From: [Bacillus] enclensis
GTDB lineage: Bacteria > Bacillota > Bacilli > Bacillales > Bacillaceae_B
Direction: 5' to 3'
Assembly (NCBI RefSeq): GCF_001456935.1
Contig: NZ_KQ758489.1
Span: forward strand, 1-64,000
DNA: 64,000 nucleotides
The notes under the pieces were generated by a model that saw only the letters and a program-made list of their open reading frames with translations, was not told the DNA's origin and searched no databases. A program made the translations under genes and the position numbers. Shown here in pieces: positions 21,019 through 28,825 of the stretch. Position 1 is the first letter of the stretch, and each line of letters opens with the position of its first letter.

Positions 21019-21153
21019 ATGGCAAAACGCAAAAAGGATCCTTCAAGGGCAGGCGTCAGCGCAGCCAGTGTAAAAGGAAATGCCGGCCCGACAGTTGAAG
21101 CTGACGGCGGCGGAAAAGTAAACAGTCAGAACAATCAATTCAAGAAGCAATAA
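21019..21153 (+). CDS. yuzL: YuzL-family small basic protein
   Basis: A 44-residue protein starting MAKRKKDPSRAGVSAASVKG and ending NSQNNQFKKQ, Lys/Asn/Gly-rich and without hydrophobic segments. GGAGGTG lies 7 bases before the ATG. It resembles B. subtilis YuzL, which sits at the same place beside fadN. The composition is like that of small spore proteins, but function is not established. Confidence 0.85.
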   Translation: MAKRKKDPSRAGVSAASVKGNAGPTVEADGGGKVNSQNNQFKKQ

Positions 21154-21161
21154 TGGATGGT

Positions 21162-21187
21162 CACAGGCATCATTAGGGGTGCCTGTG
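21162..21187 (+). terminator. Hairpin after yuzL
   Basis: CACAGGCA and TGCCTGTG form an 8-bp stem 8 bases after the stop. No T-run follows, so termination may be weak. Confidence 0.5.
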
Positions 21188-21285
21188 AGTATTCAGCATG
21201 GATTTTCATGAGCTGAATGGCTGTAGTTCGACCGGTGGAACGTACTTGCGACCTCGACCTAGCTGACCGGGTTTTTACGGACGTT

Positions 21286-21402
21286 TTCGTTTTATGCTGA
21301 CTTTTTTAGATTTATGCTGAAAAAATTCATTTTATGCTGACTTTTTCCGATATATGCTGACAAATTTTCATTTAAGCTGAATTTATTCTATTATACGATG
21401 TT
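21286..21402. repeat. Phased 20-bp repeat array C (core TTTATGCTGA)
   Basis: TTTATGCTGA ends at 21300, 21320 and 21340, with variants TATATGCTGA at 21360, TTTAAGCTGA at 21380 and a decayed unit at 21400. The spacing is exactly 20 bp. Spacers are T-rich and differ (CTTTTTTAGA, AAAAATTCAT, CTTTTTCCGA, CAAATTTTCA). The gap 21188-21490 holds nothing else I can support. Confidence 0.8.
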
Positions 21403-21536
21403 TTTTGAAATAAATGGAATTCACGCTGCAACCCCCATCCCCCCGATAAATTCTTCTACCTGTCCCTACATACATCCAAATGCAAAAATTAACTTTGATT
21501 CCTCGTACATTATAAAGTAAACTAATAGTATTGCAT

Positions 21537-21595
21537 CAGGTTGTCAGACCTCTTACTTTTCTCTTGGCGGTAAGGCTGGCAGCCTGCTTATTTTT
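21537..21595 (+). promoter_or_regulatory. Leader hairpin with T-run upstream of the yczE-like gene (possible attenuator)
   Basis: CAGGTTGTCAG-ACCT-CTTAC pairs with GTAAG-G-CTGGCAGCCTG (G-U pairs allowed), followed by CTTATTTTTG. A possible promoter TTGATT (21495-21500), 17 bases, TAAACT lies upstream. The hairpin therefore sits between promoter and gene and could stop transcription conditionally. No known riboswitch motif is recognised. Confidence 0.5.
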
Positions 21596-21628
21596 GATAA
21601 CGTTTACAGACAAGGAGAATGACATACG

Positions 21629-22258
21629 ATGATGATGCGCAGATCGTTATTTTTTACTATAGGATTATTCATTTTGACGCTGGGGGTTTCCCTTATCATT
21701 AAATCGGGGCTCGGGGCTTCTGCCTGGGATGCGCTGGCCGTCGGTCAATCCAGGATGTTCGGGATCACGGTCGGTACGGCGGTATTCATCAATGGGATTG
21801 TGTTGATCGCCCTCAATGCCGTCATCATGAAGAAACGCCCGGATATCCTGGCAACGGCAACGATCTTTGTGATCGGACTATTGATTGATTTCTGGCTGTT
21901 GATCGTATTGGCTGAATTTGCTCCATCCATGCTGATCAATCAATTCATTGCGCTTGGATTCGGCATCCTGACAGTGGGGCTAGGTGTAGCTATCTATCTC
22001 CAGGCTAAATTCCCTGCAAGTCCTATGGACACGCTGATGGTGGCAATCCATACCCGTTTCGGCCTGAATCTTAGAAACTCGCGGATCCTGTCTGAAGGAT
22101 TTGCGTTGACACTTGCTTTCTTATTCAGGGGAGATATCGGAATCGGCACTATCCTGGTCACGGTCCTGTTAGGATTCGTCGTCCAATATCTATATCCGAT
22201 ATTCGAACAGCTTTTTGAAAGGAAAGCTGTTGCTAAAGTGGCTGTCCCAACCGAATAA
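21629..22258 (+). CDS. YczE/YitT-like integral membrane protein
   Basis: A 209-residue protein with about five hydrophobic helices. The N-terminal LGVSLIIKSGLGASAWDALA and the mid-block KFPASPMDTLMVAI are typical of the YczE/YyaS/YitT group. In B. subtilis YczE affects lipopeptide production, but the molecular role is unknown. AAGGAG lies upstream of three consecutive ATGs, of which the first was used. A strong terminator follows. Confidence 0.8.
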   Translation: MMMRRSLFFTIGLFILTLGVSLIIKSGLGASAWDALAVGQSRMFGITVGTAVFINGIVLIALNAVIMKKRPDILATATIFVIGLLIDFWLLIVLAEFAPSMLINQFIALGFGILTVGLGVAIYLQAKFPASPMDTLMVAIHTRFGLNLRNSRILSEGFALTLAFLFRGDIGIGTILVTVLLGFVVQYLYPIFEQLFERKAVAKVAVPTE

Positions 22259-22268
22259 TCTGTACCCG

Positions 22269-22310
22269 AAAACGACCCTTCTTCCCCGGAGCGGTCGTTT
22301 TTCTTTTCAC
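22269..22310 (+). terminator. Terminator after the yczE-like gene
   Basis: AAAACGACC ... GGTCGTTTT with a 15-base loop, then TCTTTTC, 11 bases after the stop. Confidence 0.85.
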
Positions 22311-22389
22311 CAAACAAATTCCAGGAAAAGACAAGCCGAAAAATGATATGATGATTCTATTATTCTATTATATGTATGGGAGCGTTACG

Positions 22390-23337
22390 ATGCTGCAGGT
22401 ATTAAATAAAAAATTGGAGAAGCTCATGCCTTTCATAACGCCGTCTGCCGTATTGATCGGTGTCTTGTTCTCTCCTTATTTATCTCCTTTGACGTTCATG
22501 GTCCCGTGGGTTTTCGCAATTATGACTTTTTCAGGCTCATTGAGCTCTAATTTTCATTCCGTCAAACGGGCCGTTACATTCCCGCTACCGCTTCTGACTT
22601 CCCTATTCATTCTTCATATATTGATGCCGCTGTGGGCGTTCGGGATGGGAAGCATCGTGTTTCCCGAAGACGGGCTCACAGTGACGGGGCTTCTGCTCGC
22701 TATGGTCATTCCAACCGGGATCACGAGCTTTGTCTGGGTCACCATTTATAAGGGGAATATCGGTCTTGCACTGTCGATCATCCTCGTGGATACGATCCTT
22801 TCCCCATTCATCGTCCCGGCCAGCCTTTCTCTAATTGTCGGACAAAAGGTGGAGATGGACAGCTGGAGCATTATGGCCGGCCTCCTCTGGATGGTTGTGA
22901 TTCCGTCGCTGATCGGGATGCTGTTAAATCACCTTACGAAAGGAAGCATCAAGGACACATTGGGAAAACAATTGTCCCCTTTTTCCAAAATAGGGATCGG
23001 GGTCGTTGTCGCAATCAACTCATCTGCTGTTGCACCTTATTTAAGACATATCAGCTTGAAATTATTACTGATTGCTTTAACGGTTTTATTCATCGCCTTT
23101 TCAGGATTCGCCCTCGCATGGCTCCTCGGTACCTTGCTGAAGCAAACGAGGGATACGAAAGCAAGCCTGTTATTCACCGGAGGGATGAGAAACATCAGTG
23201 CCGGGGCGGTCATCGCCGTTCAGTACTTCCCTGCTGCCGTTGCCGTTCCGGTTGTGATCGGCATGCTCTTCCAGCAGGTGCTTGCCTCCCTGTTCGGATT
23301 CTTATTCCACCGCCATGAGGTGAAAATGAAGGCATAA
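22390..23337 (+). CDS. Bile acid:sodium symporter (BASS) family transporter
   Basis: A 315-residue, nine- to ten-helix membrane protein. GMRNISAGAVIAVQYFPAAV is the conserved late crossover block of the BASS fold, and MVIPTGITSFVWVTIYKGN the earlier one. The start at 22390 has GGGAG eight bases before it; the upstream ATG at 22348 would add 14 residues. Bacterial members move small carboxylates such as pantoate or ketoacids with sodium; the substrate here is not evident. Confidence 0.85.
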   Translation: MLQVLNKKLEKLMPFITPSAVLIGVLFSPYLSPLTFMVPWVFAIMTFSGSLSSNFHSVKRAVTFPLPLLTSLFILHILMPLWAFGMGSIVFPEDGLTVTGLLLAMVIPTGITSFVWVTIYKGNIGLALSIILVDTILSPFIVPASLSLIVGQKVEMDSWSIMAGLLWMVVIPSLIGMLLNHLTKGSIKDTLGKQLSPFSKIGIGVVVAINSSAVAPYLRHISLKLLLIALTVLFIAFSGFALAWLLGTLLKQTRDTKASLLFTGGMRNISAGAVIAVQYFPAAVAVPVVIGMLFQQVLASLFGFLFHRHEVKMKA

Positions 23338-23365
23338 CAAAAAAGGACCTGCTACAGGTCCTTTT
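23338..23365. terminator. Bidirectional terminator shared by convergent genes
   Basis: AAAAGGACCTG-CTA-CAGGTCCTTTT, with T-runs on both sides. It ends the BASS gene (+) and the antiporter gene (-). The antiporter's TAG stop codon forms the three-base loop, so its final codons are part of the stem. Confidence 0.85.
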
Positions 23366-25061
23366 TTATTATGCTGTTTTTCGATTCCGTTTCGGATTCC
23401 GGTGGAGTTTCGTCATTTACATCCGACGCATTTTTTTCATCGTTTTCTTTAGACGCTTCGGCTGATCTGCCACTCTCAGTATTCTCTATATGAAGCCCCT
23501 CTTGACTTGAGCTGCTTACTTCATCTTGACTCTCTTCTTCAAGAACGTCACCTGATTCAACCTGGTTCAGTTCCTCAATATCTTTCACGGGCCCGCCGGC
23601 CGCGCCGTCAGAGTCTTTCTTTGCATTCAACAGCTGATGAATATGCTTCCGTTGACTTTTACTTGCAAGCACATACAGCGTATCGTCTGCCTTGATGATG
23701 GTATCCCCTGTTGGGGTGATGAGGTCATTTTTCCGGATGACTGCAGAAATCAGGGTCTTTTTAGGGAGTTCGATCTCCTTTATGGCTTTACCGGTGATGA
23801 ATGCTTCGTCATTGATGTGGACTTCGATCATTTCATTATTGGTCTTACCGATGCTAACAAGTTCAATCGTGTGAGCAAGCGGCGGACGGTCCTTTCCGGC
23901 AAGCTTGAGATAATTCGCAAGCGGGGTGATCGTTGCCCCTTGAACCAAAGCGGATAAAAGGACGACGAAGAACACCACATTGAAGATGATTTCACTGTTT
24001 TCAATCCCCGCCACCATCGGGAAGGTGGCAAGTACGATTGGAACGGCCCCCTTCAGGCCGGCCCAGGATATGAAGAATTTTTCTTTCATATTGAAGCTTT
24101 TACCGAACGCAAGGGCTATATAGACACCAAGCGGACGGGCTACAAAGATGAGGAGAACCGATAATATGATGCCCTGGAGCGCGATTCCCGGCAGGTGCTG
24201 TGGAAAAACAAGCAGACCCAGGAGGATGAACATGACGATCTGCAGCATCCATGCAAAACCTTCATTGAACCGTATGATGGACTGCCTGTAGGTCAGTTCT
24301 CCGTTCCCTACAAGGATGGCCATCACATAGACGGCAAGCAGGCCGCTGGCACCGGCAATGGTGGTCAGTGAATAAGTAAGAATGGCCAATGATACAGAGA
24401 GCACCGGATATAAACCGGAAGAATCAAGGTTGATCCGGTTGATGATCCAAATGGAAGCGAGTCCGAACAAGACTCCGAACAAGGCCCCCATCCCCATCTG
24501 CCAGAAAAAATCCAGGACTAGATTGAACGGATTGGAATTCGGGAATTGGATGAGCTGGAGGAATGCCACAGTCAGGAAGATCGCCATTGGATCGTTGCTG
24601 CCCGACTCAGCCTCCAGTGTGGCGGAAATTTTCGGCTTGATGTTTTTATTGCCCAACACCGAGAAAACGGCTGCAGCATCAGTGGACCCGACAATGGCAC
24701 CAAACAGCATACCCTCAAGCCAGCTCAGGTCGAGGATATATTTTGCGGCCACTCCAATGGACAGGGTCGTCACGAGCACCCCGATCGTGGCAAGTGATAA
24801 TGAAGGCTTATACACACCCTTTATATTGCTCCATTTCGTCTGGAGTCCGCCTTCGAATAAGATGATGATAAGTGCGATTGTACCGATGAATTGAGTGATA
24901 TGAGCATTATCAAAGAAAAAATATGTATTCAGGAGCATTCCGACAGCAATGAAGAGAACAAGAGATGGTACGCCAAGACTTGAGGAAAACTTGGCAAAAA
25001 GGACGCCGATCAGAAGCAGGAGTGCAAGAAGGAATGAAACATTTTCGATAGAAAAATCCAT
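23352..25061 (-). CDS. Potassium(or sodium)/proton antiporter, CPA1/NhaP2 type with TrkA-C domain
   Basis: A 569-residue protein: about twelve hydrophobic helices (1-395), including GSTDAAAVFSVL and ESGSNDPMA, the ion-binding Asp block of CPA antiporters. A TrkA-C (RCK-C) domain (about 400-480, ALIELVSIGKTNNE to TLYVLASKSQRKH) follows, which usually binds a nucleotide or cation. The last 90 residues are very acidic and Ser-rich and probably disordered. It resembles the cell-volume K+/H+ antiporter group. The acidic tail is longer than usual. Confidence 0.88.
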   Translation of the reverse strand: MDFSIENVSFLLALLLLIGVLFAKFSSSLGVPSLVLFIAVGMLLNTYFFFDNAHITQFIGTIALIIILFEGGLQTKWSNIKGVYKPSLSLATIGVLVTTLSIGVAAKYILDLSWLEGMLFGAIVGSTDAAAVFSVLGNKNIKPKISATLEAESGSNDPMAIFLTVAFLQLIQFPNSNPFNLVLDFFWQMGMGALFGVLFGLASIWIINRINLDSSGLYPVLSVSLAILTYSLTTIAGASGLLAVYVMAILVGNGELTYRQSIIRFNEGFAWMLQIVMFILLGLLVFPQHLPGIALQGIILSVLLIFVARPLGVYIALAFGKSFNMKEKFFISWAGLKGAVPIVLATFPMVAGIENSEIIFNVVFFVVLLSALVQGATITPLANYLKLAGKDRPPLAHTIELVSIGKTNNEMIEVHINDEAFITGKAIKEIELPKKTLISAVIRKNDLITPTGDTIIKADDTLYVLASKSQRKHIHQLLNAKKDSDGAAGGPVKDIEELNQVESGDVLEEESQDEVSSSSQEGLHIENTESGRSAEASKENDEKNASDVNDETPPESETESKNSIIKKDL

Positions 25062-25202
25062 TTAATCGCCTCGTAGAAAGTGTAAGTTATGTTTGATTAT
25101 ACTACATTGTGAATTAAGTCACAATTAATGCACCTTTATATTTATGAATATTAAAAAAATAAAAACTCCACAAATAGGTCCGTGGAGTTTTCCATTATTA
25201 TT

Positions 25203-25379
25203 AAGGCTCTCTTCTTATACTTTGTTGCTTCACAACCAAGAAAATACCGGAACTTGGGTATTTTCGAGTTGTCCGTCCGTCTCTTGTTGAAGATTGAATT
25301 CGAAAAGAGCACGACCACAAGCTGCAATAAGGTTATAAGTCTATTAACGAAAAGCGACAATCTTTTAGAAAACAGCCTT
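25203..25379 (-). repeat. Dispersed MITE-like repeat Q, copy 2 (complete)
   Basis: A 177-bp element with imperfect terminal inverted repeats of about 28 bases: AAGGCTGTTTTCTAAAAGAT on one side and AAGGCTCTCTTCTTATACTT on the other, both running into TTGT(C/T)GCTT. The interior has GTGCTCTTTTCGAATTCAA and a hairpin AAAATACC-CAAGTTCC-GGTATTTT. Its end coincides with the fadM stop codon, so it may supply the 3' end of that transcript. Confidence 0.75.
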
Positions 25380-26299
25380 TATTTGTTTTTCATGACACCT
25401 TTCAAAACAAATGCCACGTTTGCCGGACGCTCGGCGAGACGTCTCATGAAATAGCCATACCAGTCAGTGCCATAAGGGACATACACCCGCATTTTGTAGC
25501 CTTCCTGCACCAATTCACGCTGACGCTCCACGCAGATTCCAAAGAGCATCTGGAATTCGAACTGATCACGCGGGATGTTATGTTCTTCAGCAAGCTTCTT
25601 AGTATAATCGATGATTTTATCATCGTGTGTCGCGATCGCCGTATAATTACCGTTCAGCATATGCATCTTGATGATTTTCTTGAAGTTTTCATCAACATCT
25701 TTTTTCTCAGGAAATGCAACTTTCGACGACTCTTTATAAGCACCTTTTACAAGACGCAGATTTGGGGAGTAGGCGTTAAGTTCTTCCATATCCTTCTCTG
25801 TTCTGTAAAGGTAGGCCTGAATGACTGTACCAATATTGTCATATTCCGATTTCAATGTCTTGAAGATCTCGAGCGTCTTCTCGCAGCGTGAGTAATCCTC
25901 CATATCGATCGTCACGAATACATCGTGTTTCTTCGCTTCTTCAAGGATCATCCTCATGTTCTTCGTTACAACATCCTCCTGGAGATCAAGTCCCATTGAT
26001 GTCAGTTTGAGTGATAACTGGGAACGCAGCTTCTCCCTCCCGATCGCACGGACCGCTTCTACACATTCAAGTGCCATTTGGTTGGCTTCCTCGACGTTAT
26101 CGACAAACTCACCCAAATAGTCAATTGTTACCACAAGATTCTGTTTATTCAATTCACGAATGACCTCTACCGCTTGATCTATTGAAGAACCTGCGACAAA
26201 TCTGGCCGCTCCGAAACGCAGGCCGTACTTTTTGGCCATTTTAGTGATCGGTTTATTTTTAGAAAGGAATAAAAAGAAATTACGCATTGCTTGCTCCAT
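25379..26299 (-). CDS. fadM: Proline dehydrogenase
   Basis: A 306-residue FAD enzyme of the PRODH TIM-barrel family, which oxidises proline to pyrroline-5-carboxylate at the membrane. Blocks seen are VTIDYLGEFVDN, LSLKLTSMGLD, LVKGAYKES, ATHDDKIIDY and FEFQMLFGICVERQREL; the C-terminal MRVYVPYGTDWYGYFMRRLAERP is the substrate-binding Arg pair block. The gene matches B. subtilis yusM (named fadM, proline dehydrogenase 2). No P5C dehydrogenase gene is nearby. A perfect cre site lies upstream. Confidence 0.95.
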   Translation of the reverse strand: MEQAMRNFFLFLSKNKPITKMAKKYGLRFGAARFVAGSSIDQAVEVIRELNKQNLVVTIDYLGEFVDNVEEANQMALECVEAVRAIGREKLRSQLSLKLTSMGLDLQEDVVTKNMRMILEEAKKHDVFVTIDMEDYSRCEKTLEIFKTLKSEYDNIGTVIQAYLYRTEKDMEELNAYSPNLRLVKGAYKESSKVAFPEKKDVDENFKKIIKMHMLNGNYTAIATHDDKIIDYTKKLAEEHNIPRDQFEFQMLFGICVERQRELVQEGYKMRVYVPYGTDWYGYFMRRLAERPANVAFVLKGVMKNK

Positions 26300-26337
26300 G
26301 TTGCTACCTCCCTGAAAAGAACATATATGTCATACTA

Positions 26338-26351
26338 TGAAAACGTTTTCT
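26338..26351. promoter_or_regulatory. CcpA cre site upstream of proline dehydrogenase
   Basis: TGAAAACGTTTTCT matches all 14 positions of the cre consensus TGWAARCGYTWNCW, 39 bases before the gene start. This predicts glucose repression of proline use. Confidence 0.85.
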
Positions 26352-26583
26352 TTTTTGATAAAAAGAAAAGATTTCTTGTAGTATTCTGTTTACCAACATT
26401 TTATCACCTATTAAACGTTTTGAATATACTTTTGTTACTTTCTTAGTAGAATATTATCGAAATTTGTTGAAGGTGCATAACCTGCATGAAAAAAGGCACA
26501 ATAACGGTTGTTGGAGCTCAGCATGGTTTTATTTCCAAAACATATATTAGGTCAAAATACTTATTTTTAAGGAGGAATTATTT

Positions 26584-26847
26584 ATGCAGCAGCAACCTCA
26601 ACAGGGCAGCCAGCAGCAGGCATATGCGCAGCCCCCTCAGATGTTAACGACGAAGGATTCACTTTATTTGAATGATATGCTTGCATGGAATTTGACGGCT
26701 ATGAAGAAATGCCATTTTGCAGCTACCCAGTGCCAGGACCAGGAAATCAGAGCAGAACTGGATAAGTGCGGACAGATGCATCAGCGCCATTATGAGCAAT
26801 TGCTGGCACACTTGAACACAACAACTACTAATCAGGGCATGATGTAG
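26584..26847 (+). CDS. Small CotF-like spore coat-associated protein
   Basis: An 87-residue protein with a Gln-rich N-terminus (MQQQPQQGSQQQAYAQPPQM) and then a helical domain (TTKDSLYLNDMLAWNLTAMK, RHYEQLLAHLN). This is the half-length form of the CotF/YusN-like coat proteins. AAGGAGG lies 8 bases before the ATG. It is 18 bases upstream of the next coat gene, so they form an operon. Confidence 0.8.
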   Translation: MQQQPQQGSQQQAYAQPPQMLTTKDSLYLNDMLAWNLTAMKKCHFAATQCQDQEIRAELDKCGQMHQRHYEQLLAHLNTTTTNQGMM

Positions 26848-26865
26848 AAAGGAGACTAAACTCGC

Positions 26866-27225
26866 ATGAATCAGCAAAACCAAAATCAGCAGAAGATCCA
26901 AAACCCGCAGACGCAGGTCCCATCCACTCCGCAAATGAATGACCGTGATTTCATCACAGACGTGCTGTCTCACGAAAAATACATGACCGCTTCATACTGC
27001 ACGGCACTTAATGAAGCAAGCCACCAGGCATTGTATCAGGATCTGCTTACAATCTTCAACGAAACACAGAACGCCCAGCGCGAACTGTACAATGAAATGT
27101 TCCGCAAAGGCTGGTACAAGCTCGAAGCAGCCGACAGCCAGAAAATCCAGCAGTCCTATCAGCAGCACCAGCAGTACTCTTCCCAGTTCCCATACGGTAC
27201 AGGTGCAGGCGGACAGCTTCAATAG
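26866..27225 (+). CDS. yusN: CotF-family spore coat protein (YusN-like)
   Basis: A 119-residue protein: Gln/Asn-rich leader (1-25), then the CotF helical domain NDRDFITDVLSHEKYMTASY and LLTIFNETQNAQRELYNEMF, which ends with KGWYKLEAA, the usual CotF block, and a Gln/Ser/Gly tail. CotF-type proteins are built into the spore coat late in sporulation. Co-transcribed with 26584-26847. Position after proline dehydrogenase matches B. subtilis yusN. Confidence 0.88.
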   Translation: MNQQNQNQQKIQNPQTQVPSTPQMNDRDFITDVLSHEKYMTASYCTALNEASHQALYQDLLTIFNETQNAQRELYNEMFRKGWYKLEAADSQKIQQSYQQHQQYSSQFPYGTGAGGQLQ

Positions 27226-27240
27226 TTTTTTTTAGATACG

Positions 27241-27269
27241 GCGGTCTCTTTTATGGGACCGCTTTTTTG
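27241..27269 (+). terminator. Terminator after the coat-protein pair
   Basis: GCGGTCTC-TTTTAT-GGGACCGC followed by TTTTTTG, 15 bases after the stop. Confidence 0.88.
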
Positions 27270-27501
27270 TTGGTGCGCCCGGATGAATGGGACGGGCTGA
27301 TTGGGTGGACTCTTGCAGCATTGAAGGAAGAATAGGAGCCGGGCTTATTTTAGGGTAGAGCTTGTTGCATGGAGGGGGGAAATGGACCTCGTCGTGCCCG
27401 GTTTACTATAGATTTTGGCAGGATTCCCGTTGAATTGAAGAGAAATTGACTCATTTTTATAAAAACCACCCTGTCTTTCCCCGAAGTATTCGGCTGGTGT
27501 G

Positions 27502-27637
27502 TAAAATACGTGCCACTTTTCGGATTTACAAGCCACTTTTTAAAAATACAGTCCACTTTTCAAATTTACGAGCCACTTTTCTGAAATACGAGCCACTTTC
27601 CCCGTTTTTCAAGCAATTTGTCGAATTTTCTTTATGG
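27502..27637. repeat. Phased 20-bp repeat array B (core GAGCCACTTTT)
   Basis: GCCACTTTT or a variant ends at 27520, 27540, 27560, 27580, 27600 and 27620: six units in an exact 20-bp step. Typical unit: TACGAGCCACTTTTCTGAAA. The core and the closing CTTTATG match array A. Two earlier positions (27460, 27480) may be decayed units. The rest of the gap 27270-27713 is C/A-rich without a gene. Confidence 0.8.
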
Positions 27638-27712
27638 GCAACGCATCCGCATTCCCGCACCCGCTTACCCAAAACAACACACCCTCCCCCGCCGCATCCA
27701 CATACCAACCCA

Positions 27713-27738
27713 CAAAAAAAGCACCCCTCCCAGGGCAC
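27713..27738 (-). terminator. Possible terminator after yusU
   Basis: Minus strand GTGCCCT pairs with GGGGTGC (three wobble pairs) and TTTTTTTGTGG follows, about 30 bases after the yusU stop. Confidence 0.5.
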
Positions 27739-27765
27739 TTTCAACACCTATCAGCTAAAAATCAT

Positions 27766-28029
27766 CTATTCATCCTTCTTCTTCCGGTTCATTTCCTCAC
27801 GATGAGCCTCGTTCAGCTCTTTGATCTCACCGATGATTTTCTTCATTTCTTCTTTGCCGTCGGGATACAGTGAGTTCCAGTGCTTCACGAGTGCCGGCAT
27901 TTGTTTGGCGACGAAAGAGTAGAGTGCATATTGGGTCACCATTTCTTTTTTCTCAGGGGACGTGTCGCCGATGAGAAGCTCTGTGTATTTATCAAGGAGT
28001 GCATCAAATTGTTTCTGAAATTCGCTCAT
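27766..28029 (-). CDS. yusU: YusU-like DUF2573 protein
   Basis: An 87-residue, highly charged helical protein (MSEFQKQFDALLDKYTELLI ... EMNRKKKDE). GGAGG lies 12 bases before the chosen ATG. In B. subtilis the same gene stands next to yusV. The last gene of the import-ATPase operon on this strand, 20 bases after the reductase gene. No function known. Confidence 0.78.
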   Translation of the reverse strand: MSEFQKQFDALLDKYTELLIGDTSPEKKEMVTQYALYSFVAKQMPALVKHWNSLYPDGKEEMKKIIGEIKELNEAHREEMNRKKKDE

Positions 28030-28048
28030 GCTATTCAGCACCTCCAGT

Positions 28049-28825
28049 TTAGTTTGATTCGCAAACCGTCCGCTTCACCTTGCACGTCTGCGGACAGGTC
28101 TTACAGCGGAATTGTTCGCCGTTCTCCAGTCGGTAGGAATAACAGCATGTCTTCCGGACCCGGATTTCATCGTCCACACCTTCAACTTTTACTTTTTCAG
28201 TATAATATTCCTTCAAAGGATTCTTCTTATATTCACCGAACCACCTGCTGTTCTCGTCGCTTAGTAATTGGGCAAAATCATGCTGCTTCTGATCCCTTTC
28301 TGAGGTAAATGCTTCATTTTCATAAATCCAGAAAAGATAGACCGCAACATTTTCCCACAGGATCAGATCCGGCAGCTTAACCGAGCGTTTCAACACGCCG
28401 ACCATTTTATCAAGATGCCCCGAGAACAGGGAATGGATAAATTCATCTTTTTCAGCAGGGGAAGTAAATTCCCAGACACTTGGATCTTTCAGATGAATTC
28501 GAGGGAGCCACAACCCATTGTCATTTACGTAATCGACAAGCACAAGATTGCCTGGTGACAGATTCAATTTCCTGTTCCAGCAGGTTGCAGCGAGCATCCC
28601 GAGCGCTGCGACAAACGCATACCGCTTCATGAAAAGGGATCCGGCTGTCTTCAACTCGCTGGATCCCATCAGGGCGAACCTGTCTTCAAGATAGCGGACC
28701 ATCTTCCCTTCATCAAAAAGAAGCCCCGATGCTTCAGTGCCGCCCGAACCAGACGGGATCCCCTTCAAAAAGCGGTACTGCTCAAGCAATGCCCACTGTT
28801 CTTCAGTCAGTGAAGCAGGCCTCAT
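28049..28825 (-). CDS. FhuF-like ferric siderophore reductase
   Basis: A 258-residue soluble protein ending in a Cys cluster RKTCCYSY ... RCKTCPQTC, that is CC-x12-C-x2-C. This resembles the [2Fe-2S] ligand set of FhuF-type siderophore-iron reductases (CC-x10-C-x2-C), with a slightly longer gap. Such proteins release iron from imported ferric siderophores by reduction. It overlaps the ATPase gene by four bases and is thus translationally coupled to the importer, which supports the assignment. Confidence 0.8.
   Translation of the reverse strand: MRPASLTEEQWALLEQYRFLKGIPSGSGGTEASGLLFDEGKMVRYLEDRFALMGSSELKTAGSLFMKRYAFVAALGMLAATCWNRKLNLSPGNLVLVDYVNDNGLWLPRIHLKDPSVWEFTSPAEKDEFIHSLFSGHLDKMVGVLKRSVKLPDLILWENVAVYLFWIYENEAFTSERDQKQHDFAQLLSDENSRWFGEYKKNPLKEYYTEKVKVEGVDDEIRVRKTCCYSYRLENGEQFRCKTCPQTCKVKRTVCESN

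Noticed and set aside
26486-26583. Small protein starting MKKGTITVVGAQHG
   Set aside because: Poorly spaced ribosome site and the frame runs into the coat-protein gene; not supported.
27446-27805. 119-codon plus-strand reading frame
   Set aside because: It simply reads through the 20-bp phased array B and a C/A-rich stretch; no ribosome site.
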